From Paenibacillus sp. FSL R5-0490 (GTDB lineage Bacteria; Bacillota; Bacilli; Bacillales; Cytobacillaceae), in assembly GCF_001956215.1 (NCBI RefSeq), contig NZ_MRTQ01000010.1, forward strand, positions 96,001 to 160,000: DNA of 64,000 bases, given 5' to 3'. Below the pieces are notes generated by a model that worked only from the letters and a program-made list of their open reading frames with translations, was not told where the DNA came from and did no database searches. Below, piece by piece: positions 14,710-23,246 of the stretch (its first letter is position 1; each line of letters begins with the position of its first letter). Both the position numbers and the translations under genes were made by a program.

Positions 14710-15540
14710 ATGGTTCATAAAATAGGGGTATCAGGAAGCGTCATTTTGTCAGACAGCAAGCTGTTTCATAAACTTTTTAAAAGTTATTTGCCGCATATTG
14801 AGATAGGGGAATTTCAAGATGAGGAATCCTTTCAATGCTTTATTGAATTGCTGGGCAAAACAAACAAAAGCTTTGGTCTTCATTCGCCTCTTTTCCGGGG
14901 ACAAAGCAAATACGATCTTCTGGAAAAGGTCAGTATGAATCCAGAGGAAGCCTGGATCCAGTTAGAGGCGGAAGTGGAAAGGATGTCCCGGCTTGGTGCT
15001 GAATACATATTGGTGCACTTTCCTTACTTTAAAAAGGAAACAAGTGGGAATCCGGCAGAGATCATTGAGGAGGGACTCAAGAAACTCAGTGCTCTTCAGA
15101 GAAAATATGGGATTATGATTGTGTGTGAACCTAAAGTGGGATTCAAGCAATCGCCAGCAGGAATTCAATATCTTGACCATTTTCCTGTAGAGACATGGAG
15201 GAAATACGGACTTGGCCTTTGTGTTGATATCGGGGATTATATATTAGCCGCAGGGGAGAAGGCCATAAATTATATAGAAAAATGGTCCGGGTTTGTAAGA
15301 GTTGTTCATTTACATAACATTGAATACCAGGGCGATAAATATATTTGGGTGCCTGTGCATCCATCTCATGAGAATGATGGGCATCATAAAATTAAGAAGC
15401 TGATGGATTTTTTAGCAACGGAATGTGAGGGTGTATTTTTTGTCATGGAGTACACACCACACACAAACCCTTCGGAAAAAATGGCAGAAGAAGGAGTTGA
15501 ATGGGCAATAGAAGTCATTGAGGCCGGGTCTGTCAGGTAG
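14710..15540 (+). CDS. Sugar phosphate isomerase/epimerase-like TIM-barrel protein
   Basis: 276 residues. The AP-endonuclease-2-type TIM barrel is seen in IGVSGSVILSDSK, IEIGEF, FGLHSPLF, GAEYILVHFPYF, IMIVCEPKVG, LGLCVDIGDY, VRVVHLHNIEY and VFFVMEYTPH: alternating strands that end in Glu, His and Asp metal-ligand candidates (E152-like in CEPK, D in CVDIGD, H in VVHLHN, E in VMEYTP). Members isomerise or dehydrate sugar-like substrates or repair DNA; no specific reaction can be assigned. GAGAGGGG lies seven bases before ATG. Monocistronic. Confidence 0.82.
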   Translation: MVHKIGVSGSVILSDSKLFHKLFKSYLPHIEIGEFQDEESFQCFIELLGKTNKSFGLHSPLFRGQSKYDLLEKVSMNPEEAWIQLEAEVERMSRLGAEYILVHFPYFKKETSGNPAEIIEEGLKKLSALQRKYGIMIVCEPKVGFKQSPAGIQYLDHFPVETWRKYGLGLCVDIGDYILAAGEKAINYIEKWSGFVRVVHLHNIEYQGDKYIWVPVHPSHENDGHHKIKKLMDFLATECEGVFFVMEYTPHTNPSEKMAEEGVEWAIEVIEAGSVR

Positions 15541-15661
15541 GGGAGCAGGCCTCCCCACATTCCTTCTGCGCAACTTTATATAGGGAGTATGGGAAATGCC
15601 TTGTTTGTATGCTGTATATATGTGAAATTAATCACAATATAAAGGGAGGGAATTTATATCA

Positions 15662-16498
15662 ATGCTGGGATCAAAAATAAAAACGGCCCTGCAGGCTTCC
15701 ATTCTTTTTACCTTTGGATTTTGGCTTCTCTTTTTCTTTTCTGAGGGGGAACTGTTTTCTTTTTTCCTGATCGTGGTTTTTTTGTACTGTTTATTCGGAA
15801 ATGTTATATACGGCATTCCGGTTTCACTGCTTTCTGAGTTTCTAACCAGAAATCTGGCAGTATGGCGATTCCCGGCATCTGCATTTATACATACCTTTTT
15901 AGCTGCTGTGACTTATTTTATTGTGGAAGGGTTTGCTTATTATGCAGTAATTGCTGCGGTTCTTTTCTTTTTGGTTGACGAGTGGCGAAAGTGGGACCGT
16001 GAGATGCCAGGAGGCAGGAGAATTACCATAAATACAGCCGGGTTTCTCATCGCCTGTCTGCTCCCGGCAGGGTTCTTTTGGATGCTCCAGCAGGCAGATC
16101 TGGAAGAGAAAACGCATGACCTTTATCTAATTCCAAAAGGGTATACTGGTCAGGTGAGAATTGTTCATGAGATAGAGATTGCTCCTGCGCCTGAGACAGA
16201 AGGGGAGTATGATGTATTTCGGGTGAATGACAGGGGATATGCCATTACCTCTTTACCGCAGAGTGAAGGGTATATTGAAGACTTGTACTATTATGTGGAT
16301 GACAAGGGAAAGCGTGAACCTATACCGGACAGCTGTATTTCACATGGCGGAGCAGGCGGTGTACAGGGAGACGGATATGATTATTCGTATACCTATTTTT
16401 CGGTTGGCTGTGAGGAAGACATAGCTGATCAGGGCGATGGCCCAGGTATTGAGGATATTCTTTATGAAGAAGGATTAATCAATCAAACGTTTGATTGA
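15662..16498 (+). CDS. DUF6843-like membrane protein
   Basis: 278 residues: four or five N-terminal membrane helices (about 10-130) and a C-terminal extracytoplasmic domain starting DLYLIPKGYTGQVRIVHEIEIAP. The LIPKGYTG pattern and following VFRVNDRGYAITSLPQSEG resemble the DUF6843 lipoprotein-like domain of Bacillaceae. Cysteines in DSCISHGGAGG and SVGCEEDI could form a disulfide. AAAGGGAGGG precedes ATG. The C-terminal codons GLINQTFD and the stop are written by palindrome copy B, so this end is unusual. A terminator follows at 16508. Function unknown. Confidence 0.7.
   Translation: MLGSKIKTALQASILFTFGFWLLFFFSEGELFSFFLIVVFLYCLFGNVIYGIPVSLLSEFLTRNLAVWRFPASAFIHTFLAAVTYFIVEGFAYYAVIAAVLFFLVDEWRKWDREMPGGRRITINTAGFLIACLLPAGFFWMLQQADLEEKTHDLYLIPKGYTGQVRIVHEIEIAPAPETEGEYDVFRVNDRGYAITSLPQSEGYIEDLYYYVDDKGKREPIPDSCISHGGAGGVQGDGYDYSYTYFSVGCEEDIADQGDGPGIEDILYEEGLINQTFD
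16479..16498. repeat. Palindrome copy B
   Basis: TCAATCAAACGTTTGATTGA, perfect 20-bp dyad. It forms the last codons and the TGA stop of the preceding gene and is followed within 10 bases by a terminator hairpin. Confidence 0.9.
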
Positions 16499-16507
16499 AA
16501 ATGTAAG

Positions 16508-16541
16508 ACAGCCTGGAGATTCCAGGCTGTTTATATATTTT
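16508..16541 (+). terminator. Terminator after the DUF6843-like gene
   Basis: ACAGCCTGG and CCAGGCTGT flank AGATT, then TTATATATTTT. Confidence 0.8.
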
Positions 16542-16555
16542 AATGACCTGAAATT

Positions 16556-17701
16556 TTACTTGATAGTTGGAACGGCTCTCAAGGAATGAACAGTGTCCGG
16601 CGTTTTTCTGCCGGTGCTTTTAATTGAAATGAAGATGGCATAGTCCAAAGGGCAAGTGACTTTTTCCAGATAAGAATCAATGTGTTTTCTTAGACTAATT
16701 ATAGCTTCTTCGTTTTTAAGCTGTTCAGTAATTTGTTTGTCGGAAATGACCGTCACCAGATGTTTCTCAAGCAAATAGTCCAAATTGATTTCCTCTTGTC
16801 CTGGAAGTGAGGTATGGACCAGAATAGGAAGCTTCTTTTGCAGCGCTTCACTAATTGTCACTCCGCCTGGTTTGGTCAAAATAGCATCCGCTTTATTATA
16901 AAGCCGGTTCATTTCGTAGGGGTCTTCAATATATCCAATTGGCTCGATCTGCTTTGAATCAAGTGCATTGAGTGAGCTATATAATTCGTCATTATTTCCG
17001 CACAGGATCAGAAATCGAATATGAGGAACCTTTTGTATAGATTCTATAAAATCACAGTTTACTAAGCCGCTGTTTCCTCCTGCAACCAGGATATGGCGTA
17101 TCCGGTTATCTTTCTTAAATGGAACCGGGAGGTGATAGGCAGAATGAACCGGAATGCCCGTAACAAAAATTTGATCATCCGGAATATGGTGTTTATTAAT
17201 AAGCTTTTCCTTCGCCTCAGTATGAGGAACGAAATGAAAGTCTATTCCGCGTTTTCCCCAAATATCATTTATAAAAAAATCCGTGTAAACATTCACCGCA
17301 GTAATGTCCCGGTATCGTCCCTTTTGCTTGAGTGAACTGATGATCCCGGATGGAAAAGAATGAGTGCAAAATATTAAATCAGGATTTTCTTCATCAAGGA
17401 ACTTCTGCATTTTTCTTTCAAAATAATAGGATAGAACCTGTAAATCAGGCTGCAATTTAAAAGGATGCTGTTTATACATAATCGTGTAATATAAGGCTCT
17501 GTAAAGGAAAGGAGCACCCAGGAATCCTTTTAAGTATATACCTGAGACCAGCTTTTCAAGCTTATCACTGCAATAGGAAAGAAAGTCGACTATTTTGATT
17601 TCCGCATCAGGATATTGGCTTTGAATATGGTCCTGAAGTGTGTTGGCAACTTTTGAATGCCCCGTGGGGAATTGAAATAAAGGGAGCAGGAGAACTTTCA
17701 T
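16556..17701 (-). CDS. MGDG-synthase-type glycosyltransferase
   Basis: 381 residues, GT-B fold. N-terminal domain starts MKVLLLPLFQFPTGHSKVAN (acceptor lipid side, as in MGD1/UgtP) and contains DLIFCTHSFPSG; the C-terminal nucleotide-sugar domain has ILVAGGNSGL, FLILCGNNDEL, GYIEDPYEMNRLYNKADAILTKPGGVTISEAL (the KPGG-T-x-x-E-A UDP-sugar motif) and LPGQEEINLDYLL. It likely transfers hexose to diacylglycerol or a related lipid. AAAGGAGGGT precedes ATG. It is the last gene of an operon with DedA and a polysaccharide deacetylase: an envelope-lipid unit. Confidence 0.9.
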   Translation of the reverse strand: MKVLLLPLFQFPTGHSKVANTLQDHIQSQYPDAEIKIVDFLSYCSDKLEKLVSGIYLKGFLGAPFLYRALYYTIMYKQHPFKLQPDLQVLSYYFERKMQKFLDEENPDLIFCTHSFPSGIISSLKQKGRYRDITAVNVYTDFFINDIWGKRGIDFHFVPHTEAKEKLINKHHIPDDQIFVTGIPVHSAYHLPVPFKKDNRIRHILVAGGNSGLVNCDFIESIQKVPHIRFLILCGNNDELYSSLNALDSKQIEPIGYIEDPYEMNRLYNKADAILTKPGGVTISEALQKKLPILVHTSLPGQEEINLDYLLEKHLVTVISDKQITEQLKNEEAIISLRKHIDSYLEKVTCPLDYAIFISIKSTGRKTPDTVHSLRAVPTIK

Positions 17702-17717
17702 GATACCCTCCTTTCTG

Positions 17718-18305
17718 TCAGTTGGATTTAGTTTTCGTATTTTTAACTAGCATGTAAATTATAAATAAAACTAATAATACAACCCCTAGATATGGAACAT
17801 ACTCAGGATTTATATCTAAGAAACTTCCTGCAAAGTATCCTGCTGCGATGACTGGGAGCACCCAGCATAAGGATCCTGCCGCAGAATATAGAAGATACTG
17901 ATGAAAAGGAACTTTTGAAATGCCGGCAAAGTACGGGCTGATCTGACGTATTCCCGGCATATAAAAACCCGCAAAAATCATAAAGCGATGATTTTCCATG
18001 TACTTTTTCTGTGCGGTATTCCATCTCTTTTCCGTGATGCCAATATACCTGCCATATTTTCTGAGAAAGGGCGTCCCTGCTTTTTTACCGATCCAATAGG
18101 CTGAAAGCATTCCGAGCAGCACACCTGCTTCAGCGCACACAGCAGATACGGCAAAGCTTAATTTGTGATTTCCAATTAACACGCCAATCAGGAACAATAG
18201 CGATTCTTCCGGAGCTGGAATGCCGACAATCCCGAAAAATAAAAAGAGAAAGATGATCCAGTACCCGTATGACGAAATAAATTCAATAATGGTTTCAGTA
18301 CTCAT
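17718..18305 (-). CDS. DedA-family membrane protein
   Basis: 195 residues, about five membrane segments. Family motifs are present: FFGIVGIPAPEESLLFLIGVLIG, GVLLGMLSAYWIGKKAG, and YMENHRFMIFAGFYMPGIRQISPYFAGISKVPFHQYLLYSAAGSLCW, which is the F-x-x-R/G-h-P-x-h-R DedA signature. DedA/SNARE-associated proteins flip phospholipids or carrier lipids. Its ATG overlaps the stop codon of the deacetylase by four bases (ATGA), showing translational coupling; the glycosyltransferase follows 16 bases later. Confidence 0.92.
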   Translation of the reverse strand: MSTETIIEFISSYGYWIIFLFLFFGIVGIPAPEESLLFLIGVLIGNHKLSFAVSAVCAEAGVLLGMLSAYWIGKKAGTPFLRKYGRYIGITEKRWNTAQKKYMENHRFMIFAGFYMPGIRQISPYFAGISKVPFHQYLLYSAAGSLCWVLPVIAAGYFAGSFLDINPEYVPYLGVVLLVLFIIYMLVKNTKTKSN

Positions 18306-19009
18306 GTGCGATGCCCCTGATATTCTTCTTTTAAAGAAATAAATTGGATCCCTTTCAGTGCTGCCTGCTGCAAATACTCGTCCAGATGGCTAATCATATG
18401 TTCAGGTGCACTGGAGTCGGCCCCAAGAGTTTCACCGCTGTCGTGGAGAAGAAAAATACGGCCAGGCACGGTTTCTTTTGCAAGCGACTCGGAAAGGGTG
18501 TTCCTGATATGCTTGATCTTCCAATCTTTGAAAATCCCCGACCACATAATAATCTTATAATTCCTTGCTGTCCAAAGGGTAAATAAATTGAAGTGGCCCC
18601 ATGGCGGACGGTAGAAATAGACTTCTTCATTAATTGTTTCTTCAATAATTTGTTTTGTTTGCTCCAGTTGTTTTTTTAATAATCCCGGTGAAAGGATCCA
18701 GCTTGAGATATGCCGGTAATGATGGATTCCAATTGTATGCCCTTCTGCCTGCATTCTTTTAAGCAGCAATGGATGCTTGGCTGCTTTTTCCCCGACAACA
18801 AAAAAGGCTGCCTTTGCTTCATGTTTTTTTAAGATATCCAGGAGCCTCCCGGTATACTGGGGATCTGGACCATCATCAAAGGTTAATGCAATGGAATTTG
18901 GCTGCGTTATATCTTTTACAATTCCCCATTTCAGCGAACGTATGAGTAAAGTGGGCAGAACTGCGTAACTAATAAATATAATCAATGCGGCGGTAAAAAA
19001 ATAAATCAT
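18302..19009 (-). CDS. Polysaccharide deacetylase (NodB/CE4 domain)
   Basis: 235 residues. An N-terminal membrane anchor (IYFFTAALIIFISYAVLPTLL) is followed by the CE4 domain: SIALTFDDGPDPQYTGRLLDIL (catalytic Asp and metal Asp), AAFFVVGEKA, EGHTIGIHHYRHIS (the H-x-x-x-H-type metal motif in a slightly changed form), YFYRPPWGHF (R-PP-G-h) and FLLHDSG. It removes N-acetyl groups from wall or surface polysaccharide. ATG 19009 with AAAGGAT upstream is preferred over ATG 19051, whose AAAAGGGA abuts the codon. First gene of the three-gene envelope operon. Confidence 0.9.
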   Translation of the reverse strand: MIYFFTAALIIFISYAVLPTLLIRSLKWGIVKDITQPNSIALTFDDGPDPQYTGRLLDILKKHEAKAAFFVVGEKAAKHPLLLKRMQAEGHTIGIHHYRHISSWILSPGLLKKQLEQTKQIIEETINEEVYFYRPPWGHFNLFTLWTARNYKIIMWSGIFKDWKIKHIRNTLSESLAKETVPGRIFLLHDSGETLGADSSAPEHMISHLDEYLQQAALKGIQFISLKEEYQGHRT

Positions 19010-19201
19010 GCAAACTAGATCCTTTCCGGCGGTTGAATTATTTATTTTCATTCCCTTTTAATAGTGAGGGTAACCTTAATGTTCAGAGTGAATGCAAGGA
19101 AATTATTCTATTCAGGATTTAAGGTGAGATGGTTTTATCATATAAAAAATTTGAAGGAAGTCAATGGAGAGGATGGATATGAAAGAGGAAAACCAGCCCA
19201 A

Positions 19202-19223
19202 TTCAATCAAACGTTTGATTGAA
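19202..19223. repeat. Palindrome copy C
   Basis: Perfect 22-bp dyad with the same core, located directly beyond the T-run of the Mn catalase terminator (minus-strand order: stem, TTTTTT, palindrome). Confidence 0.9.
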
Positions 19224-19260
19224 AAAACAACCAGGCTGAATGCTTCAGCCTGTCTTGTTC
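19222..19260 (-). terminator. Terminator of the Mn catalase gene
   Basis: Minus strand AACAAGACAGGCTGAA and TTCAGCCTGGTTGTT form a long stem, then TTTTTT running into palindrome C. Confidence 0.88.
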
Positions 19261-19265
19261 GGAAT

Positions 19266-20093
19266 TTATTTTAAATCCATTGGCAATGTGTTATGAAGAT
19301 TTGGAGGTGCCGGCTTAAGCATTGGCTTGTCACCTTCCGGCTTTGGATTGCTTACATATTTGTATTCTCCCTGGCCATCAAGAGCAGGGCCCTGTGCCCA
19401 TCTGCCAGTGCTGCTTTCTTCGCCTGCTGACAGGTTGTAGAGTGTGTAGGCGACATCTGTGCGCTCATTTTCACGAGGGAAGGTGCTCGGGACAAGCAGG
19501 CCTTCTTTTTCTTCAAGCTCTGCAATCGCAGCAGCCCATTGGTTTTGGTGGTAGGCGTCTCTTGCAATCAGGACGGAAAGCAGATCTTTAATGCCCTTAT
19601 CATCAGTCATTTCATAGAGACGGGCAGCCTGCAGGCGGCCCTGCGATTCTGCATTTAAGTTTGAACGGAAGTCTGCTAATAAGTTTCCGCTGGCTGTAAT
19701 ATAAGTCCCCATCCAAGGGTTCCCAACACTGTCAGCCGGTCGTGCGCCAAGTCCGGAGACAATGGCATGCTGAGGATTCATTCCTCCCATGATCGCTCCT
19801 ACCACTGGATCCTTCGCTGCTTCTTCCTGCTGATTAACTGGGGCATCGTCCATCAGTCTGGCAACCATTGTAGCGAGCATTTCCACATGTCCAATTTCCT
19901 CAGTTCCAATATCGAGGAGAAGATCACGATATTTTTCATTTCCGCGAGTGGCCCAGCCCTGAAACATGTACTGCATGGCGACAGTCATTTCACCATATTG
20001 GCCGCCAATCAATTCCTGAAGCTTTTTGGCAAAAATGGGATCCGGACGTTCCGGCTTCGCTTCAAATTGCAATTCCTTTACATGAAAAAACAT
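19266..20093 (-). CDS. Manganese (non-heme) catalase
   Basis: 275 residues, the usual length. The four-helix bundle carries the dimanganese ligands: GGQYGEMTVAMQYMFQGW (Glu about 35), DIGTEEIGHVEMLATMVARL (Glu and His about 66-72), GNLLADFRSNLNAESQGRLQAARLYEMTDD (Glu) and LIARDAYHQNQWAAAI (His). The C-terminal wrap NPKPEGDKPMLKPAPPNLHNTLP is typical. It breaks down H2O2; similar enzymes are found in the spore coat (CotJC, YdbD). GGAGGAATT precedes ATG. Monocistronic with a terminator. Confidence 0.95.
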   Translation of the reverse strand: MFFHVKELQFEAKPERPDPIFAKKLQELIGGQYGEMTVAMQYMFQGWATRGNEKYRDLLLDIGTEEIGHVEMLATMVARLMDDAPVNQQEEAAKDPVVGAIMGGMNPQHAIVSGLGARPADSVGNPWMGTYITASGNLLADFRSNLNAESQGRLQAARLYEMTDDKGIKDLLSVLIARDAYHQNQWAAAIAELEEKEGLLVPSTFPRENERTDVAYTLYNLSAGEESSTGRWAQGPALDGQGEYKYVSNPKPEGDKPMLKPAPPNLHNTLPMDLK

Positions 20094-20183
20094 CTAAATT
20101 CCTCCAATTCTATTAAACTGTTAAATGAAAAGACTCTATATATTTGCCCAAGAATTCCAGAAAAAAACATAAAAAATAAAAAA

Positions 20184-20212
20184 AATGACGTGCAGGCCGG
20201 CACGTCATTTCT
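20184..20212 (-). terminator. Terminator at the end of iron transport operon A
   Basis: AATGACGTGC and GCACGTCATT are a near-perfect stem with a long minus-strand T run; the stop codon of the permease is in the stem. Confidence 0.85.
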
Positions 20213-21212
20213 TTAATAATAGATACATAAAATATGGAGCTCCGATAATCGCAACCATAATTCCGGCTGGCAGGCCGTCCGGATCAGCCAGGTTCCGGCC
20301 GAGCGTGTCGGCGAATAGGAGCAGCCAGCCGCCTAAAAGAATGGAGATCGGAAGGAAAAGCTGATTCCGCGGCCCGACAAGTGCTTTAGCCATATGCGGT
20401 GCAATTAATCCAATAAAGGCAATTCCGCCGGTTACAGACACAGCCGAAGCCGCCAGTGCAACGGCTGTAAGCAGAAGGGTAATCCGCTCTTTTTCAATGG
20501 ATACTCCAATGCCGATGGCGACAGGCTCACTTAAGCTTAATAGATTCAAACGATTTGCTTTATATAATGTGAATGGAATAAGCACAAGCAGCCAGGGGAG
20601 TAGTGCCCAGATGAAAGGCCAATCTGTTCCCCAGATATTCCCTGACAGCCATTTTGCTATGAAATCGACTTTTTCTCTTTCAGCTGAGGAAATCAGGACA
20701 ATCATCACACCGGATAGCGCCATGGAGAACCCGACTCCGACGAGCACCATTTTTACAGGCGAAAGCCCCTCGTCTTTTTTATAAGAAAAAGCATAGATGA
20801 GAATAGCAGTAAGCAAAGCACCGAAAAATGCGCATAATGGCAGCATGTAGACGAAAGTACCTGCTTCAATCGGGATGAACAGAAAGAAAACGGCGACCGC
20901 AACCCCTGCACCGGAATTTATGCCGATGATGCCTGGGTCCGCCAGGTCATTGCGTGTGATTCCCTGTAAAATCGCACCCGATAACGCCAGTGCCATGCCG
21001 GCTAACACTGTGATAAACACTCTCGGCAGCCGTATGGAAAATAACACAAACTCCTCTTTAAAAGTTCCCTGTCCCAGGATGGTCGGGATTAACCGGTCAT
21101 AGGAAAGGGAGGCATAGCCTAATCCCATTCCAATAACAATGGTAACAATAATAAGTACTGATAAAAAGGCCATTAAAATTCGCTGTTTTTTTACTAACTC
21201 CGGCTGAATCAT
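20205..21212 (-). CDS. Iron-siderophore ABC transporter permease (FecCD family)
   Basis: 335 residues, about nine helices. FecCD signatures: FSIRLPRVFITVLAGMALALSGAILQGITRNDLADPGIIGINSGAGVAV, PVKMVLVGVGFSMALSGVM, GNIWGTDWPFIWALLPW and TGGIAFIGLIAPHMAKALVGPRNQLFLPISILLGGWLLLFADTLGR. It pairs with the permease just upstream (ORFs overlap by 4 bases, ATGA coupling) to form the channel for ferric siderophore. It is last in operon A: ATPase, binding protein, permease, permease. Confidence 0.93.
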   Translation of the reverse strand: MIQPELVKKQRILMAFLSVLIIVTIVIGMGLGYASLSYDRLIPTILGQGTFKEEFVLFSIRLPRVFITVLAGMALALSGAILQGITRNDLADPGIIGINSGAGVAVAVFFLFIPIEAGTFVYMLPLCAFFGALLTAILIYAFSYKKDEGLSPVKMVLVGVGFSMALSGVMIVLISSAEREKVDFIAKWLSGNIWGTDWPFIWALLPWLLVLIPFTLYKANRLNLLSLSEPVAIGIGVSIEKERITLLLTAVALAASAVSVTGGIAFIGLIAPHMAKALVGPRNQLFLPISILLGGWLLLFADTLGRNLADPDGLPAGIMVAIIGAPYFMYLLLKK

Positions 21213-22255
21213 GAGAACGCCTTACCCCCTTTATGAACAATGAACAGGAAGAAAGGCAGCCCCATTACGGCAATGATGGCCGCCACAGGAGTTTCGTAAG
21301 GAGCATTGATGGTTCTCCCGAGTGTATCGGCAAGAAGCATGAATGACGCTCCTGTGAGAGCTGACATGGGAAGAATAAAACGATAATCGGTACCGACTAT
21401 AGCACGGACGATATGAGGCACCATCAATCCGATAAATGCCATATTGCCGACCAGTGCAACAGCTGCCCCTGCAAGCAGGGTGACTAAGATAAACAGGATG
21501 AATTTAATTTGAGTTGTATTTTGTCCCAATCCTACAGCCACTTCTTCGTTTAAGCTTAGTATCGTAAGCTGCCTGGAAAGAAAAAGGGAAACAAGTATGC
21601 CTGCTGATATAACCGGTACAATCATTTGCAGCTGGGTCCAGGATGTGCCGACGAGCCCGCCTGCTGTCCACAAGCTGACATCTTTTGAAATCTTAAAAAA
21701 GATGCCGGTGCCTTCAGCTATTGCAAAAAGGAAGGCAGAAACGGCGGCTCCGGCTAAAACGATTCGAATCGGAGAAAAGCCTCCTTTTTTCATGGCGCCA
21801 ATGCCGAAAACCATCCCTGCACCGATAGCCGCACCGATGAAACAGGCGAACAGAATTCCAATGTAATTTGCTGAAGGGATAAGAACAAGAGTTATGGCAA
21901 GCGCAGCATTTGCTCCGGCCGTTAATCCGAGCAGGCCTGGATCAGCAAGAGGGTTTCTTGTCATTCCCTGCATGATGGCGCCAGAGATGCTAAGAGCTGC
22001 TCCGACAAAAATGGCCGCAATTTCACGGGGCAGACGGATTTCACGAATGATGGAGATTTTTTCTCCGGAAGCATTGGAGGTTAGTGCAAGCCAAACATCT
22101 CTGACCGTAACATCGGCTGCCCCGAACACACAGGCAGCCACAAACATGCCGGCAAAAATGATGAGGCCTGCCGCAAGTTTATATATAAATGGAATGAAGG
22201 GTTGAGTATCTTTAGTCATTGTACTTCCATCTTTCTTCGGGTTTGTTTTTGCCAT
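21209..22255 (-). CDS. Iron-siderophore ABC transporter permease (FecCD family)
   Basis: 348 residues. FecCD motifs: REIRLPREIAAIFVGAALSISGAIMQGMTRNPLADPGLLGLTAGANAALA, GFSPIRIVLAGAAVSAF, GNMAFIGLMVPHIVRAIVGTDYRFILPMSALTGASFMLLADTLGRT. A start at MTKDTQPFIPF (22219) is also possible, with AGATGGAAGTACA before it. It forms a heterodimer with the next permease. A weak hairpin (about 22293-22319) separates it from the binding protein, which may lower permease relative to binding-protein expression. Confidence 0.92.
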   Translation of the reverse strand: MAKTNPKKDGSTMTKDTQPFIPFIYKLAAGLIIFAGMFVAACVFGAADVTVRDVWLALTSNASGEKISIIREIRLPREIAAIFVGAALSISGAIMQGMTRNPLADPGLLGLTAGANAALAITLVLIPSANYIGILFACFIGAAIGAGMVFGIGAMKKGGFSPIRIVLAGAAVSAFLFAIAEGTGIFFKISKDVSLWTAGGLVGTSWTQLQMIVPVISAGILVSLFLSRQLTILSLNEEVAVGLGQNTTQIKFILFILVTLLAGAAVALVGNMAFIGLMVPHIVRAIVGTDYRFILPMSALTGASFMLLADTLGRTINAPYETPVAAIIAVMGLPFFLFIVHKGGKAFS

Positions 22256-22319
22256 TCGGGAACTGTGTTTTTAAATAGGAAAGAGGAATTCCTAAAAATT
22301 AAGAATCCCTCCTGCAGTA

Positions 22320-23246
22320 TTAGTTGCCTAAAAATGATTCTTTAAAGAACTCCAACTGTGCATCAAGTGTGATTGGATCACTGAAGGAAGCGCCATTGCC
22401 TTCCATTTCAAAGACACGATTATTTTTCACAGCAGGGATATTTTTGTACGTATCGGTTTCCTGGAATGAATGATCTGCATCAGAGTATTTGCTTATCACC
22501 ATATAATCTCCTGCATACTCCGGAAGCACTTCAGCTGAAATGGCATAGTAGCCATCTTTTAAGGCCATTTCCTTAACCTTTTCAGGCATTTTTAAGTCCA
22601 TTGCCTGATACAGGATTTCAGTTCCGCGTGCCCAGTTATCGCCAAAAACATAAAGCTGTTTGTCGAAGATTTCAAATACTGAAACGGTTGCATCTTCGCC
22701 AATTTTTGCGCGGATGTCTTCCCCGGCCGCTTCAGCACGCTGTTTGAAATCAGCTACCCATTTCTTTGCTTCTTCCTCTTTATTAAGAAGCTTTCCGATT
22801 TCCTCATGCTGAGAAAGATAATCTAATTTACCCCATGTATACGTTACAGTTGGTGCAATTTCCTTAAGTTTATCGTAGTTTTTAACAGTAGATAAGGCAA
22901 TAATCAAGTCTGGTTCCAGTTCAATAATTTTTTCAAGGTTATCTTCAGATACTTCTTCAGCATCCTTCAATTGTTCTTCAAAACGAGGATTGTTTTTGGA
23001 CCAGGTATCCACTCCGACGATATTTACGCCTAATTGCATAACATTTCCTGTAAAGCCTGAAAGGAGGACAACTCTCTTAGGGTCAGCAGGTACCTCAACC
23101 GGTCCTGTTTCAGATTCATATGTGATTGTACCTGACTTTTTATCTTCCTTTGGTTCAGACGAGCTCGTATCTTTTTCTTCTGTATTGCCGCAGGCGCTAA
23201 TTAGCAGAAGCAGCAAGATCGTAAATGGGATCAATAGTTTCTTCAT
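22320..23246 (-). CDS. Iron-siderophore-binding lipoprotein
   Basis: 308 residues. Signal peptide with lipobox LLLLISACGN (Cys about 19), then a Ser/Glu/Lys-rich linker and the two-lobed class III binding fold (VVLLSGFTGNVMQLGVNIVGVDTWSKNN, LEKIIELEPDLIIALSTVKNYDKLKEIAPTVTY, ATVSVFEIFDKQLYVFGDNWARGTEILYQAMDL, FSDPITLDAQLEFFKESFLGN). The C-terminal DPITLDAQLEFF stretch recalls hydroxamate-binding FhuD2/YxeB-type proteins; ligand not certain. AAAAGGAG precedes ATG. Its first 50 bases overlap the end of the ATPase gene, unusually long for this operon type. Confidence 0.9.
   Translation of the reverse strand: MKKLLIPFTILLLLLISACGNTEEKDTSSSEPKEDKKSGTITYESETGPVEVPADPKRVVLLSGFTGNVMQLGVNIVGVDTWSKNNPRFEEQLKDAEEVSEDNLEKIIELEPDLIIALSTVKNYDKLKEIAPTVTYTWGKLDYLSQHEEIGKLLNKEEEAKKWVADFKQRAEAAGEDIRAKIGEDATVSVFEIFDKQLYVFGDNWARGTEILYQAMDLKMPEKVKEMALKDGYYAISAEVLPEYAGDYMVISKYSDADHSFQETDTYKNIPAVKNNRVFEMEGNGASFSDPITLDAQLEFFKESFLGN

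Larger units (their letters stand above)
19010..19265. other. Intergenic region between the envelope operon and Mn catalase
   Basis: 256 bases holding the operon promoter on the minus strand, palindrome copy C and the catalase terminator. Two tiny plus-strand frames with plausible ribosome sites (starting 19129 and 19179, 17 and 31 codons) exist; the second runs through the palindrome and terminator and is probably not a gene. Confidence 0.5.

Noticed and set aside
19179..19274. 31-codon plus-strand frame with GGAGAGG before ATG
   Set aside because: It reads through palindrome C and the catalase terminator, and overlaps the catalase stop; the product looks random.
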